Origin: Methylococcaceae bacterium UBA7658
GTDB lineage: Bacteria; Pseudomonadota; Gammaproteobacteria; Methylococcales; Methylomonadaceae
DNA length: 32,979 nt
Reading direction: 5' to 3'
Assembly (NCBI GenBank): GCA_002483425.1
Contig: DLHW01000003.1
Coordinates: 88,962-121,940 of the forward strand
The notes under the pieces were generated by a model. The model did not search any database, was not told the origin of the DNA, and was given only the letters and a program-made list of their open reading frames with translations. The position numbers were made by a program, and so were the translations under genes. The number at the start of each line of letters is the position of its first letter. The first letter of the stretch is position 1. Below are positions 13,584 through 23,000 of this stretch, in pieces.

Positions 13584-15959
13584 ATGCAAATTAGTGAAGC
13601 TTGGCTAAGGGAATATGTCAATCCGCCTGTTTCGACGGCGGAACTGGTGTCGCAATTGACGATGGCGGGACTTGAAGTCGATTCTGTAGCGGCGGCAGTG
13701 ACCGTATTCAGCGGCGTTGTTATCGGTGAAGTCTTGACCGTCCAACAGCACCCCGATGCTGATAGATTAAGAGTTTGCACGGTTAATGTAGGCGCTAATG
13801 AACCCTTACAGATTGTTTGCGGCGCTAGCAATGTCAGACCGGGTTTAAAAGTCCCAGCGGCGTTGGTGGGAGCCGAATTGCCCGGCGATTTCAAGATCAA
13901 GCAATCCAAGTTGCGCGGAGTGGAATCGTTGGGAATGCTCTGCTCGGAGAAAGAACTGGGCTTAGCGACGGAAGCCAGCGGATTGATGGAATTACCTGCG
14001 GAAGCCCCTATTGGCATGGATATCCGGGAATATTTATCCCTCAATGATGCTATCATTGAAATCGATTTGACCCCAAATAGAGCGGATTGTTTAAGCGTTG
14101 AAGGTATTGCCCGGGAAGTGGCTTTGCTTAACGCTATGGCTTGGGAATCGACAGTAATAAGAGATACCGGTGTCAGTCATGAGGAGGTAGTCGCTATAAC
14201 GGTAAAAGAAAAAACCGTATGCCCGCGTTATCTCGGGCGTCTAATCAAGAATGTTAACACCAAAGTGAAAACGCCTGCCTGGATGCAAGAGCGTTTGCGG
14301 CGTTCCGGCATCAGAAATTTAAGCGCGGTGGTGGATGTTACTAACTACGTGTTGATTGAACTCGGTCAACCGTTGCATGCGTTCGATGCCGATAAGCTTG
14401 ACGGCGGGATTACAGTCCGCAAGGCGAAAGATGGTGAACCATTGGCTTTGTTAAACGGACAAACGGTAACGCTTGACCCGAAAGCCTTGGTCATTGCCGA
14501 CGATAACAAAGCGTTGGCTTTGGCCGGCATCATGGGCGGTAACGATAGCGCTGTCGGTGAAAGTACTCAAACTATCTTTCTTGAATGCGCATTTTTTGCT
14601 CCGCGCGCAATAGCCGGCGAAGCCAGACGATTTGGTTTGCATACTGATTCATCGCACCGGTTTGAGCGCGGCGTCGACCCAACCTTGCAGCAACGGGCAA
14701 TCGAAAGGGCTACTCAGTTGATAGTCGAAATTGCGGGCGGAAACGCTGGCCCCATAAATGAAGTTAAACACGATACGGATTTGCCTCAACGTCCGGACAT
14801 TTTTTTAAGACGGCAGCGGATAGATAAAATGCTCGGCGTATCTTTGCCTGATGAGGAAGTTCAGGATATCTTTCGTCGCCTGGGTATGGCTGTTCAAAAT
14901 CATACCGAAGGTTGGGTTATTACGCCTCCCGGTTTCCGTTTTGATATATCCATCGAAGCCGATTTGATAGAAGAACTGGCAAGAGTTCACGGCTACAACC
15001 GGATACCCAATAATAGTTTGTTAATGCGGGCGGAGTTAAGTAAAGCGACTGAAACCGTGATGGATATCGACAGGCTTAAAGACTTGCTGGTTGATCGGGG
15101 TTATCAAGAGGCGATTACGTACAGTTTTGTTGACGAACAGACACAACAAGCGGTTGCGCCCGAAGATCGTATTATAAAAATTACCAATCCGATTTCATCC
15201 GATTTATCCGTAATGCGGAGCACCTTATGGTGCGGTTTATTAAAAGCGGCTTTATATAACCTAAACCGCCAGCAAAAAAGAATACGGTTTTTTGAAACGG
15301 GTCTGCGATTTCTTACTGTAGATGGTCGAACATGGCAGCAAAAAATGTTATCGGGCTTAATACTGGGTACTCTATTTCCAGAACAATGGGGAGAAAAGAA
15401 CCGTAAAACCGATTTTTTCGACCTGAAGGCAGATGTGCAAGCTTTGTTTTCGTTGGCAGGAACCAGTGTGCAGTACGCGCCAGCAGTACATTCCGCTCTT
15501 CATCCGGGGCAAACAGCGCAAATTTTATCCCAGACAGGCGAAAAAATTGGCCTACTTGGCATGTTGCACCCAACGCTTGAAAAACAGTTAGGTTTTGAAA
15601 CTCAGGTTTATTTGTTTGAACTCGACCAAGATTTACTCCTAGACAAAACTATTTCTAAATTTAAACCGTTATCAAAATATCCGTCGGTGACGAGAGATCT
15701 TGCTTTGATCGTAAAGGAATATGTGTCCGCCGCCGACATAATTGCTTGTATAAAAAGCAGCGGTGAAGAAATAATACAAGAAATTGTATTGTTTGATCTT
15801 TACCGGGGAAAAGGTATCGAAGAAGATTGTAAAAGTATCGCCGTTAGCATCACGATGCAAAATTTTACGCAAACACTTACGGATTCTGAAATTGATGCTA
15901 CATTTAGTAAAATATTACACACGTTGACCAATACAATTGGTGCAAGATTGAGGGATTGA
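13584..15959 (+). CDS. pheT: Phenylalanine--tRNA ligase, beta subunit
   Basis: The 791-residue protein (E. coli 795) begins MQISEAWLREYVNPPV. The OB-fold tRNA-binding domain is at about 40-150 (VLTVQQHPDADRLRVC). The B3/B4 editing region follows (LDAFDADK-type block as PLHAFDADKLDGGITVR, then AGIMGGNDSAV), then the B5 domain and the catalytic-like domain. The C-terminal ferredoxin-like anticodon-binding domain begins at about 700 (LSKYPSVTRDLALIV). It acts with pheS and edits mischarged Tyr-tRNA. The ihfA gene starts 4 bases after its stop, so translation is probably linked. Confidence 0.97.
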   Translation: MQISEAWLREYVNPPVSTAELVSQLTMAGLEVDSVAAAVTVFSGVVIGEVLTVQQHPDADRLRVCTVNVGANEPLQIVCGASNVRPGLKVPAALVGAELPGDFKIKQSKLRGVESLGMLCSEKELGLATEASGLMELPAEAPIGMDIREYLSLNDAIIEIDLTPNRADCLSVEGIAREVALLNAMAWESTVIRDTGVSHEEVVAITVKEKTVCPRYLGRLIKNVNTKVKTPAWMQERLRRSGIRNLSAVVDVTNYVLIELGQPLHAFDADKLDGGITVRKAKDGEPLALLNGQTVTLDPKALVIADDNKALALAGIMGGNDSAVGESTQTIFLECAFFAPRAIAGEARRFGLHTDSSHRFERGVDPTLQQRAIERATQLIVEIAGGNAGPINEVKHDTDLPQRPDIFLRRQRIDKMLGVSLPDEEVQDIFRRLGMAVQNHTEGWVITPPGFRFDISIEADLIEELARVHGYNRIPNNSLLMRAELSKATETVMDIDRLKDLLVDRGYQEAITYSFVDEQTQQAVAPEDRIIKITNPISSDLSVMRSTLWCGLLKAALYNLNRQQKRIRFFETGLRFLTVDGRTWQQKMLSGLILGTLFPEQWGEKNRKTDFFDLKADVQALFSLAGTSVQYAPAVHSALHPGQTAQILSQTGEKIGLLGMLHPTLEKQLGFETQVYLFELDQDLLLDKTISKFKPLSKYPSVTRDLALIVKEYVSAADIIACIKSSGEEIIQEIVLFDLYRGKGIEEDCKSIAVSITMQNFTQTLTDSEIDATFSKILHTLTNTIGARLRD

Positions 15960-15963
15960 TAAA

Positions 15964-16257
15964 ATGGCATTAACAAAAGCTGATTTCGCCGAGAAACTTT
16001 ATGAAGATCTGGGTCTTAATAAACGCGAAGCTAAAGATATCGTCGAGTTATTTTTTGACGAAATAAAAGGTTCTTTAGCGCAAGGAGAGCAAGTAAAGCT
16101 TTCCGGATTCGGTAAGTTTGAATTACGCGATAAAAACAGCCGTCCTGGACGGAATCCAAAAACCGGAGAAGAAATACCCATAACGGCCCGGCGTGTGGTA
16201 ACATTCAAATCTGGCCAAAAACTAAAAGCTCGAGTTGAAACTTATGTTGGAACCTAG
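15964..16257 (+). CDS. ihfA: Integration host factor, alpha subunit
   Basis: The 97-residue protein begins MALTKADFAEKLYEDLGLNK. It has LSGFGKFELRDKNSRPGRNP in the DNA-inserting beta arm (with the Pro that kinks DNA) and ends RVVTFKSGQKLKARVE. IHF bends DNA for replication, recombination and transcription; the beta subunit gene is not in this window. Its position after pheT is the standard gammaproteobacterial arrangement. The next gene overlaps its end by 14 bases. Confidence 0.96.
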   Translation: MALTKADFAEKLYEDLGLNKREAKDIVELFFDEIKGSLAQGEQVKLSGFGKFELRDKNSRPGRNPKTGEEIPITARRVVTFKSGQKLKARVETYVGT

Positions 16258-16597
16258 CAATAATAACGAACTGCCGGTCATACCTGCAAAACGTTACTTT
16301 ACCATCGGTGAAGTCAGCGAATTGTGCGCCGTTAAGCCTCATGTGCTTCGCTACTGGGAGCAAGAATTTACCGAATTAAGTCCGGTAAAACGGCGCGGCA
16401 ACCGACGTTATTATCAGCGCCATGACGTTCTCATGATACGCCAGATACGCGCGTTACTGTACGAACAAGGATACACCATCGGCGGAGCTAGAGCGCATCT
16501 CACAAGCGATAATGCGAAAGAGGATTCCATTCGCACTAAACAGCTCATTCATCAAATGATCGGCGAACTCGAGGATATACTCGAATTATTAAAATAG
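16244..16597 (+). CDS. MerR-family transcriptional regulator
   Basis: The 117-residue protein has an N-terminal winged helix-turn-helix: FTIGEVSELCAVKPHVLRYW then EQEFTELSPVKRRGNRRYY and RHDVLMIRQIRALLYEQGYT, the classic MerR DNA-binding pattern. A short C-terminal helix (TKQLIHQMIGELEDILELLK) can pair in a dimer. There is no metal- or ligand-binding Cys cluster, so the signal is unknown. ATG 16244 is chosen over TTG 16235; it overlaps ihfA by 14 bases. A MerR-like gene between ihfA and tRNA-Pro is conserved in Pseudomonas and relatives, so this is a housekeeping neighbour. Confidence 0.9.
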   Translation: MLEPSNNNELPVIPAKRYFTIGEVSELCAVKPHVLRYWEQEFTELSPVKRRGNRRYYQRHDVLMIRQIRALLYEQGYTIGGARAHLTSDNAKEDSIRTKQLIHQMIGELEDILELLK

Positions 16598-16615
16598 AAG
16601 TCTTTTCTCTTTAAG

Positions 16616-16645
16616 CAGGCAAATATTGTATAATTTGCCTGTTTC
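16616..16645 (+). terminator. Candidate terminator after merR-like gene
   Basis: CAGGCAAAT (16616-16624) pairs with ATTTGCCTG (16633-16641) around an eight-base loop, followed by only three T. The loop and right arm contain TATAAT (16629-16634), which could also be a -10 box for the tRNA-Pro transcript. Confidence 0.5.
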
Positions 16646-16704
16646 CGATTCTTTGGGATTATGTCTTTAATCCTATTCTGTTACACATCAACTATCCAAT
16701 CAGT

Positions 16705-16781
<77 letters not shown>

Positions 16782-17395
16782 ATTAAATCAATTAATTATA
16801 AATTGTAAGAAATCTCAGGGTTGTTTACTGGCACAAGAATGGCGGTAACTCGGCGGCGGCTATTTTTGCGGCCTATGGGTATTTTCAAACCGGTTACGAT
16901 CCCGCTGCAAATCCTGGGCAACCGCACTTGTGCGCGAAAGGGGATCACGCCTGGGTAGTAGAGCTTGAAGTTCGCGAGTTTCTTGGGGTGGGCGGGACAA
17001 GGCTTGAGCCTTAGCAAGGCGCCGCATTTGGTCAGGGTAGTCTGTCATGGGTCGGTTTCGGTGCGGATATCCAGGCTGCGATCAAAGCCTTTAACCTGCA
17101 CCCAAGGGCATAAAGACTGGATTGACTATGGAAGCGGTAACGGTCGCGTCGAACAAGGCCGATGCGATCTGCTTATGATAGGTGGCCGGTATCCCCTTCG
17201 GCTCGCTCCAGTATTGCTTTGCCTCCACATCCCTGTAATCGGCCATTATGGTGTGCAGAGCCCTGCAGCGACGACAGCTTGCTTGGCTTTTATGCCTGTG
17301 GGTGTACAACAAGCCAACCGGTCAATAACCCGGATTTGGAGTTGGCGACCGATTTGGACTTGCGTTTGCCATTGGCGGCATCACATTGATCGGCT
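16782..17395. other. 600-base region with no recognised gene, possibly decayed
   Basis: This stretch between tRNA-Pro and the end of ligA holds only overlapping short reading frames. The longest runs to 145 codons on plus, rich in Cys, Arg and Trp; others of 62-75 codons lie on both strands. None has a good ribosome site, and I recognise none. Its base composition looks coding-like (few AT tracts), which suggests decayed coding DNA, perhaps from something once inserted next to the tRNA. That origin is a guess. Confidence 0.4.
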
Positions 17396-19360
17396 TTATT
17401 GACGTATAACCCCTAAATACTCTTGTTCGCCAATCACCTTAATCCCTTTTTGCTGCGCCGCATTGATTTTAGTTGCGCCGGCATCAGTGCCTGTTACCAA
17501 ATAATCGGTTTTTCCCGTAACGGAGTTAGCAATTTTAGCGCCTAATCGTTTGGCTTCCTTGATCATATCTTCGCGTTTACCGTGAACCATTGTGCCGGTG
17601 AATACAATAGTTAAGCCGGTGATGGGGCTGGTCTTTTGTAGCTGTCCGGTGATTAAAGCCGTTTGGAGAAGGTTGAACCCTAATCCGTAAAGTTTCATGA
17701 ATTCGTCTTTTAACATCGCCAAACTTTCCACTACGGCGGAAGCGGTTTTCTCCGCGAAGCCTTCTATCAACACGATGTTATCGACGCTTAAGTTGAAGAT
17801 GTCCAGCAACCGGTGATGCTGCAACAAACGTTCACAATTGCCTAAGCCCATGCGCCAGATACCGAAGGCGCCTAGAAAACGCCAGTCTTCGATCGCTTCC
17901 GTCCGGCTGCGCTTGAGCTGGTCGAGCAGGTTTTTGGCGATTTGGTTTTTACCGTCCTGGCTACGGAAACCCATCTCAACGAGTTGTTCCAAGGTCAGTT
18001 GATAAATGGCATAGACCGAATTAACGCCGCTGGTATGGAGTTTTTCAATGGTTTTCGCGCCGAATCCGTCGTTGTTGGCGAGCGTCCGGAAAAAATGTTC
18101 GATGCTATTTTCAATTTGGGCGGGGCAGTGAGCACTGTTCAGGCAGTAAAGATAATCGCTGTCCCAAATCAGTTCGCTGCCGCAACTGGGGCATTGCCCG
18201 GGGATTTGCGGTTGTTTCGGTTCGATGACGCGTTCGATTTTGGGAATGACCATGCCGCTACGGGTCAGTTCGATCAGTGTGCCTTCGCCGATGCCCTGCT
18301 CCTTGACCATGCCGTAATGGTGGGCGGTGGCGCGCGCGATCATTGCGCCGCTCAGACGGGTTGGCTCTAATTCCGCCACCGGATTAACACGGCCCGAGCG
18401 CGAGGTTTGCGGGATGACGCGCATTACTTTAACGTGCGCGGTTTCGGCATTGCTTTTATAGGCGATTTGCCAGCGGTGATGATGCCGGGTAGCTCCCATG
18501 TGTTGTTTGACGCGCTCGTCGGTAACTTCAAAAATTACGCCATCGGCATCGTAATCGATTAAGCTGTAAATAGTGGCGACGATATTTTCGAATGTTGCCC
18601 TGATTTCCGCAGCAGAACCTTGCCAATCGGGCAGTTCGGAAAAGGGAAAAAATACGGCGGCTTTATTTTTAATGGCTTCCAAGGCATGGGGTTCGAGTTC
18701 TTTTTCTTTGATGACGCTGGCTTGGAAGTTCCGCGCGTTTTCGAATGTATCCGCTAAATGGCGATTGAAATAGCTTTGGTTAACGACGATTTCGCCCGCG
18801 CCCAAGCCGCGTTTGCCGCTACCACCTACGATCATGCCGCGTTCGAACACACGCGTGATGTCGGTGCCCTTGCGTCCGTCGCCGCGGGTGTAAAGTATCT
18901 TGCCGTCATCGTAAGCGGCAAATCCGTCCAGCTTGGGCGTTGCGCGGAAAATTAAGGAATCGGGATCGATTCCGAGTTCGACGGCGGCTTTTTCGATATT
19001 GACTAGCCATTTTTCTATACTTTCCTCAGTGTAGGCTTTTTCCGTGGACAGCATTCGTTGCGGTAAGACAACGGTTTTTCCGGTAAAGGCTTTTTCCGGT
19101 TCGACAGAGTGCAGGTAGGGATGGCCGGGATGACGTTTTTCCAGTTCGGCCAAAAAGACCGAATCGTAAACTTTATCCGTAATCAACGGCTCGCCGCTGC
19201 GGTACAGTGTGTTGCAGATTTTAAGGAAGGCAAGCAATTCCTCGTCGGATAATTCGCCTGCTGAGTCAAATCTGGCTAAAGTTTCGAGTCTTTCAAGATG
19301 GATGTTAAGCGCGCCGAGTTTGGCGTTTTTGAGGACAGCCAGTTGCGATTCGTTGAGCAC
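17396..19360 (-). CDS. ligA: NAD-dependent DNA ligase, divergent LigA
   Basis: The 654-residue protein has the full LigA domain order. The NAD-binding Ia region (ITDKVYDSVFLAELEKRHPG) is followed by the adenylation domain with catalytic Lys in TPKLDGFAAY and RGDGRKGTDIT. The OB domain includes RHHHRWQIAYK. The zinc site is C-x2-C-x12-C-x5-C (CPSCG...CLNSAHC). HhH repeats and a C-terminal BRCT domain (GLTIVFTGTMVHGKREDMIK) complete it. It seals nicks in replication and repair. It is clearly divergent: the conserved FANPRNAAAGSLRQ block reads FENARNFQASVIKEKE, and the VGRTG-x-(L/I)TPVA block reads TSRSGRVNPVA. It starts 10 bases after zipA, the standard location of the housekeeping ligase, so it is probably the essential copy. 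Confidence 0.85.
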   Translation of the reverse strand: MLNESQLAVLKNAKLGALNIHLERLETLARFDSAGELSDEELLAFLKICNTLYRSGEPLITDKVYDSVFLAELEKRHPGHPYLHSVEPEKAFTGKTVVLPQRMLSTEKAYTEESIEKWLVNIEKAAVELGIDPDSLIFRATPKLDGFAAYDDGKILYTRGDGRKGTDITRVFERGMIVGGSGKRGLGAGEIVVNQSYFNRHLADTFENARNFQASVIKEKELEPHALEAIKNKAAVFFPFSELPDWQGSAAEIRATFENIVATIYSLIDYDADGVIFEVTDERVKQHMGATRHHHRWQIAYKSNAETAHVKVMRVIPQTSRSGRVNPVAELEPTRLSGAMIARATAHHYGMVKEQGIGEGTLIELTRSGMVIPKIERVIEPKQPQIPGQCPSCGSELIWDSDYLYCLNSAHCPAQIENSIEHFFRTLANNDGFGAKTIEKLHTSGVNSVYAIYQLTLEQLVEMGFRSQDGKNQIAKNLLDQLKRSRTEAIEDWRFLGAFGIWRMGLGNCERLLQHHRLLDIFNLSVDNIVLIEGFAEKTASAVVESLAMLKDEFMKLYGLGFNLLQTALITGQLQKTSPITGLTIVFTGTMVHGKREDMIKEAKRLGAKIANSVTGKTDYLVTGTDAGATKINAAQQKGIKVIGEQEYLGVIRQ

Positions 19361-19370
19361 GGCGCTTTAT

Positions 19371-20069
19371 TTATAAGCTTTGCCGGATAGCCTGGATGGT
19401 TTCTTCGGTCAAAAGTTGCCGCTTATTGTCCCAAATTTCGCCTTCTAATTCCTTGGCGACGGTCTTGATGGTGTCCACAAAATCGTCGAAAACGGCTTGG
19501 GCGTCTTCCAAATCGCCATGCTGGAGATAAAACACGATGCCCGGACAGTTGAACGCAACCATATCGGCACTTTCCGGGAAAGTGCCGGGTTCGATCATAC
19601 AGGCAACGCCGTAATCGGTTCCGCCGTTAAGGTTGACTCTTTCATAGACCTTCAAATCGCCGTATTCAAGCCCAACCAAGCCGAATGCAAGCGCCAAATC
19701 GACGCCGTTAAAACTTTGATTCGAATTGGCTACGACAGCAAACTGAATGATGTCTGGGATGGTGTGACGTGAAATCACTTCATCGCCGTCGTCGAACTCA
19801 TTGTTGAGTTCCATATCCCAATCGGATTCGTCCTCGTTATCGAGGGTGTGCTTTGCCGTCCCGATAGGCACGATATCGAATTCATCGTGTTCCGTATGCA
19901 ATCTTAAGGCGTCGTCGATATAACCGGAGGAACCGATAACTTTTTCCGCCTCTATTTCATCTTGCGCAGCCAGTGTCCGCCGGTTTTTAATAAAACTCCA
20001 GAGTATCATGGCTATCATAACCAGGAAGCCGGTGGCTATTATTACTATTCTTAACAGTTCTTTATCCAT
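19371..20069 (-). CDS. zipA: Cell division protein ZipA
   Basis: The 232-residue protein has a single N-terminal membrane anchor (about 8-27: IVIIATGFLVMIAMILWSFI) followed by KNRR. An acidic linker rich in Asp and Glu comes next, then a C-terminal FtsZ-binding domain (about 100-232) with FNGVDLALAFGLVGLEYGDL, VYERVN and FPGIVFYLQ-like strands. ZipA tethers FtsZ filaments to the inner membrane; it occurs only in gammaproteobacteria, which supports the taxonomic call. The start codon overlaps the smc stop (TAATG), and ligA follows 10 bases downstream. Confidence 0.9.
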   Translation of the reverse strand: MDKELLRIVIIATGFLVMIAMILWSFIKNRRTLAAQDEIEAEKVIGSSGYIDDALRLHTEHDEFDIVPIGTAKHTLDNEDESDWDMELNNEFDDGDEVISRHTIPDIIQFAVVANSNQSFNGVDLALAFGLVGLEYGDLKVYERVNLNGGTDYGVACMIEPGTFPESADMVAFNCPGIVFYLQHGDLEDAQAVFDDFVDTIKTVAKELEGEIWDNKRQLLTEETIQAIRQSL

Positions 20070-23000
20070 TAGTTTTCCGCCAAACTGACTGCCTCATCAA
20101 TATCAACCGCCACCATCCGGGATACGCCCGGCTCTTTCATGGTGACACCCGCAAGCTGTTTTGCTATTTCCATCGTGACCTTGTTATGGGAAATATACAA
20201 AAATTGTACAGATTCTGACATATCTTCGACCATTTGTGAAAATCTTCCCACATTGGCGTCATCGAGTGGTGCATCGACCTCGTCCAGCAAGCAAAAAGGC
20301 GCCGGATTCAGCTCAAAAATTGAGAACACCAAGGCCACGGCGGTTAGCGCTTTTTCGCCGCCCGATAACAAATGAATGGAGCTGTTACGTTTACCGGGCG
20401 GCCTAGCGATGATATTGACGCCGGATTCCAGCAAGTCGTCTTCCGTCAATTCCAGATAGGCTTGTCCGCCGCCGAATAACCGTGGAAATTTCTCTTGCAA
20501 CCCCGCGTTAATTTTATCGAAAGTTTCTTGAAAACGCAGCTTGCTTTCTTTATCGATTTTGCTAATGGCTTGATCTAAAGTTGTTAATGCTTCGATCAGA
20601 TCGGCATGTTGTTCGTTGAGAAAACTCATTCGTTCCAATTGCGCCTGAAATTCTTCGATTGCAGTCAGGTTAATCGTGCCTAAGCGTTCGATTTGACCGG
20701 TGAGATCGTCGACTTTTCGTTTCCATACCGGTTCGTCGGCGTCTTCGGGCAGGGTTTGTAAGATTTCTTCCGCGTCGGCGTTAATTTCGGTTAATTGCTC
20801 ATTAACGCTTTGCTGGCGGACTTTGCTTTCTTGCAAATCCAAACGTAAGGTGTCGAGTTTTTCGCGTTGCTTTTCCAAATCCCGTTCGGTGCGGACATGT
20901 TCTTCAGAGAGCTGACTTATGTTGTCTTCAATGTCACTGAGTTGTTCGCGTTGTTTTTTTAGTTGTTTTTCCAGTAGTTCCTTTTCTTGCGACCGTTGTT
21001 CTAGTTGCTTCTTTTCTCCGTCAATCGGCGTCAATGTTTGTTCGAGTTTATCTTTTAACTCGGCAATACGGGTTAAAGCGTTTTCCTGCTGAGTTTGCAG
21101 ACGCTCGATCTGCTTACCGGTTAGGATGGCGGATGCGCGTAGCGATTCCAATTGCGCTTTGATGCTATAAACTTGCTGCCGTGCATTATGGGCGGCCTGT
21201 TCGATCTGATGATGGTGCATTTGTAAGTCGTTATTACGGTCATTCAGATTTAAGCGGTTATCTTCTTGCTCGCTTAAGACCGCTTCCGCTTCGCTGAACA
21301 ACATTCCGGCTGCGATCAGTTTTTCCGCATTTTCGGCAAGATCCTCGGCAATGGACGCTTGTTCGTTAGCGATATGGGCTTGACGGCGTTGGTGTTGATC
21401 CAGACGGGCGTTTATCGCGCTGGCCTCGGATTGTTTTTGACTGAGTTCAATGCCCAAAGCATTATGTTGCTGTTGTAGGCTTTCCCGGATGCTTTCAAAT
21501 TCTTTAAGACGGTGCTCGGTGTTTTGCAGCTGTTCATCCAGGGTTTCGATAAGGTCTTGCAACTCTTCCTGCCGTAATTTGTGCTGCCGCAAGTCTTTTT
21601 CCCGTTGCAGTACGCCGGATTTAGTGTCCTTTTGGTGCTTGACGCAAATCCAGCTTGGCCCAAACCACGCGCCGTCTTGGGTAATAACCGATTCGTGCGG
21701 TTGAAGCTGAAACGATAAATCCCTTGCGGTTTGAATGGTATCGGCACAGTAAATGCCGGACAGTAAGGGAGATAAATCCCAGGGGGCGTTAACTTTATTG
21801 AGCAATAAACTTGGATGACTGCCGGGATTTTGCTGAGTGTTGATTGCGCGGGTTTCGAATAAAGTTAAAGAACTGTCGTTCAATTGGCTTAGTTCAGAGA
21901 TCAAATGTCCGGCATTTTCGATACAGATGGCCTCCAGATTACCTTCTAAAATAGTTTCCACCGCCGTTTCCCAACCGGGTGCTACATCTAAAAATTCAGC
22001 TAAACGGCGATTTTGGGTCAGCCCCATTTTGACCAGCCAGTCGTTCAACGTCTGGTTATCCTTGCCCATTGCGTGCTGTTGCAACAATTCCAAGGATGTT
22101 ATTTTGCCTTTGACATGCTGGAGTTCGGTACGGTGATGATGCAATTCGGTGTGGCAATGTTTGATTTGTTCGCGATAATCGGCAATGTTTTGCCGGTGTT
22201 GTTCTAATTGTTCGTTCAAGTCTTCGCGTTGATTTTCAATCAATTCAGTGGCGGCAGTTAGCGATTCAATTTCGTTTTGAAAGTCATGGGCGGACAATTC
22301 ATTGCTTTCGGCATGGAGTTTGTCCATGCGCACTTGCAGTTGCTGGTTCAGGCTTTCCAACTGATGGATAGTCAATCGTTGAATTTCCGCTTGTTCTTTA
22401 AATTTGGCGCTTTCGGTTCGATAGGCTTCCCATTGTTCCTGCCAGATATGCTTTTGCTGTTGGTGGTTTTGAAGTTGATGGGCGCATTCTTGTTCATATT
22501 CTTCGGCGCTTTCCAACGTGGCTTCCGCTTCTAAGATGTTTTGTTTGATTGCTGCTAGCGCCAGCAAGTCGGTTTCGATTTCGTTATGGGATTGATCGGC
22601 TTGTTGCTGAGAACGCTTGATTTCCTGTAAGGCTTCCTCATGGTTAGTTTCGTTAAACCGGATGGTTTGCTCCAAGCTGCTAACTTCCGCGACCGCGGAA
22701 TAATAATCGGATTGAATTTGATTTAATTGCTGTTGTTGATCTTTATAATCGGCGCGTTTGGTTTCGATGGTAGAAGAAAGCTGGCGCGAGAGCGTAAACA
22801 GACGGTTATGTTCTAAAGCTACGTCTTGCAGTTTGGTTTCGATATCTTGGGCAGTTTGATGGTAAAGCTGCCAGCGCATGGCCAGCAATTCCAGCTTAAA
22901 TTGGCGTTCTTGTTTTTTCAGTTCGGTATATTTTTCCGCTTTTTCGGCTTGTTTTTGGAGATGTTTGATTTGTTTGTCGACCTCGTCGCGCAAATCATCC

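Noticed and set aside
13541..14056. Minus-strand reading frame of 171 codons within pheT
   Set aside because: Shadow of pheT: low-complexity Ser/Thr/Leu composition and no ribosome site.
16965..17402. Plus-strand reading frame of 145 codons
   Set aside because: Cys/Arg/Trp-rich composition typical of a chance frame, no ribosome site, and it runs into the end of ligA.
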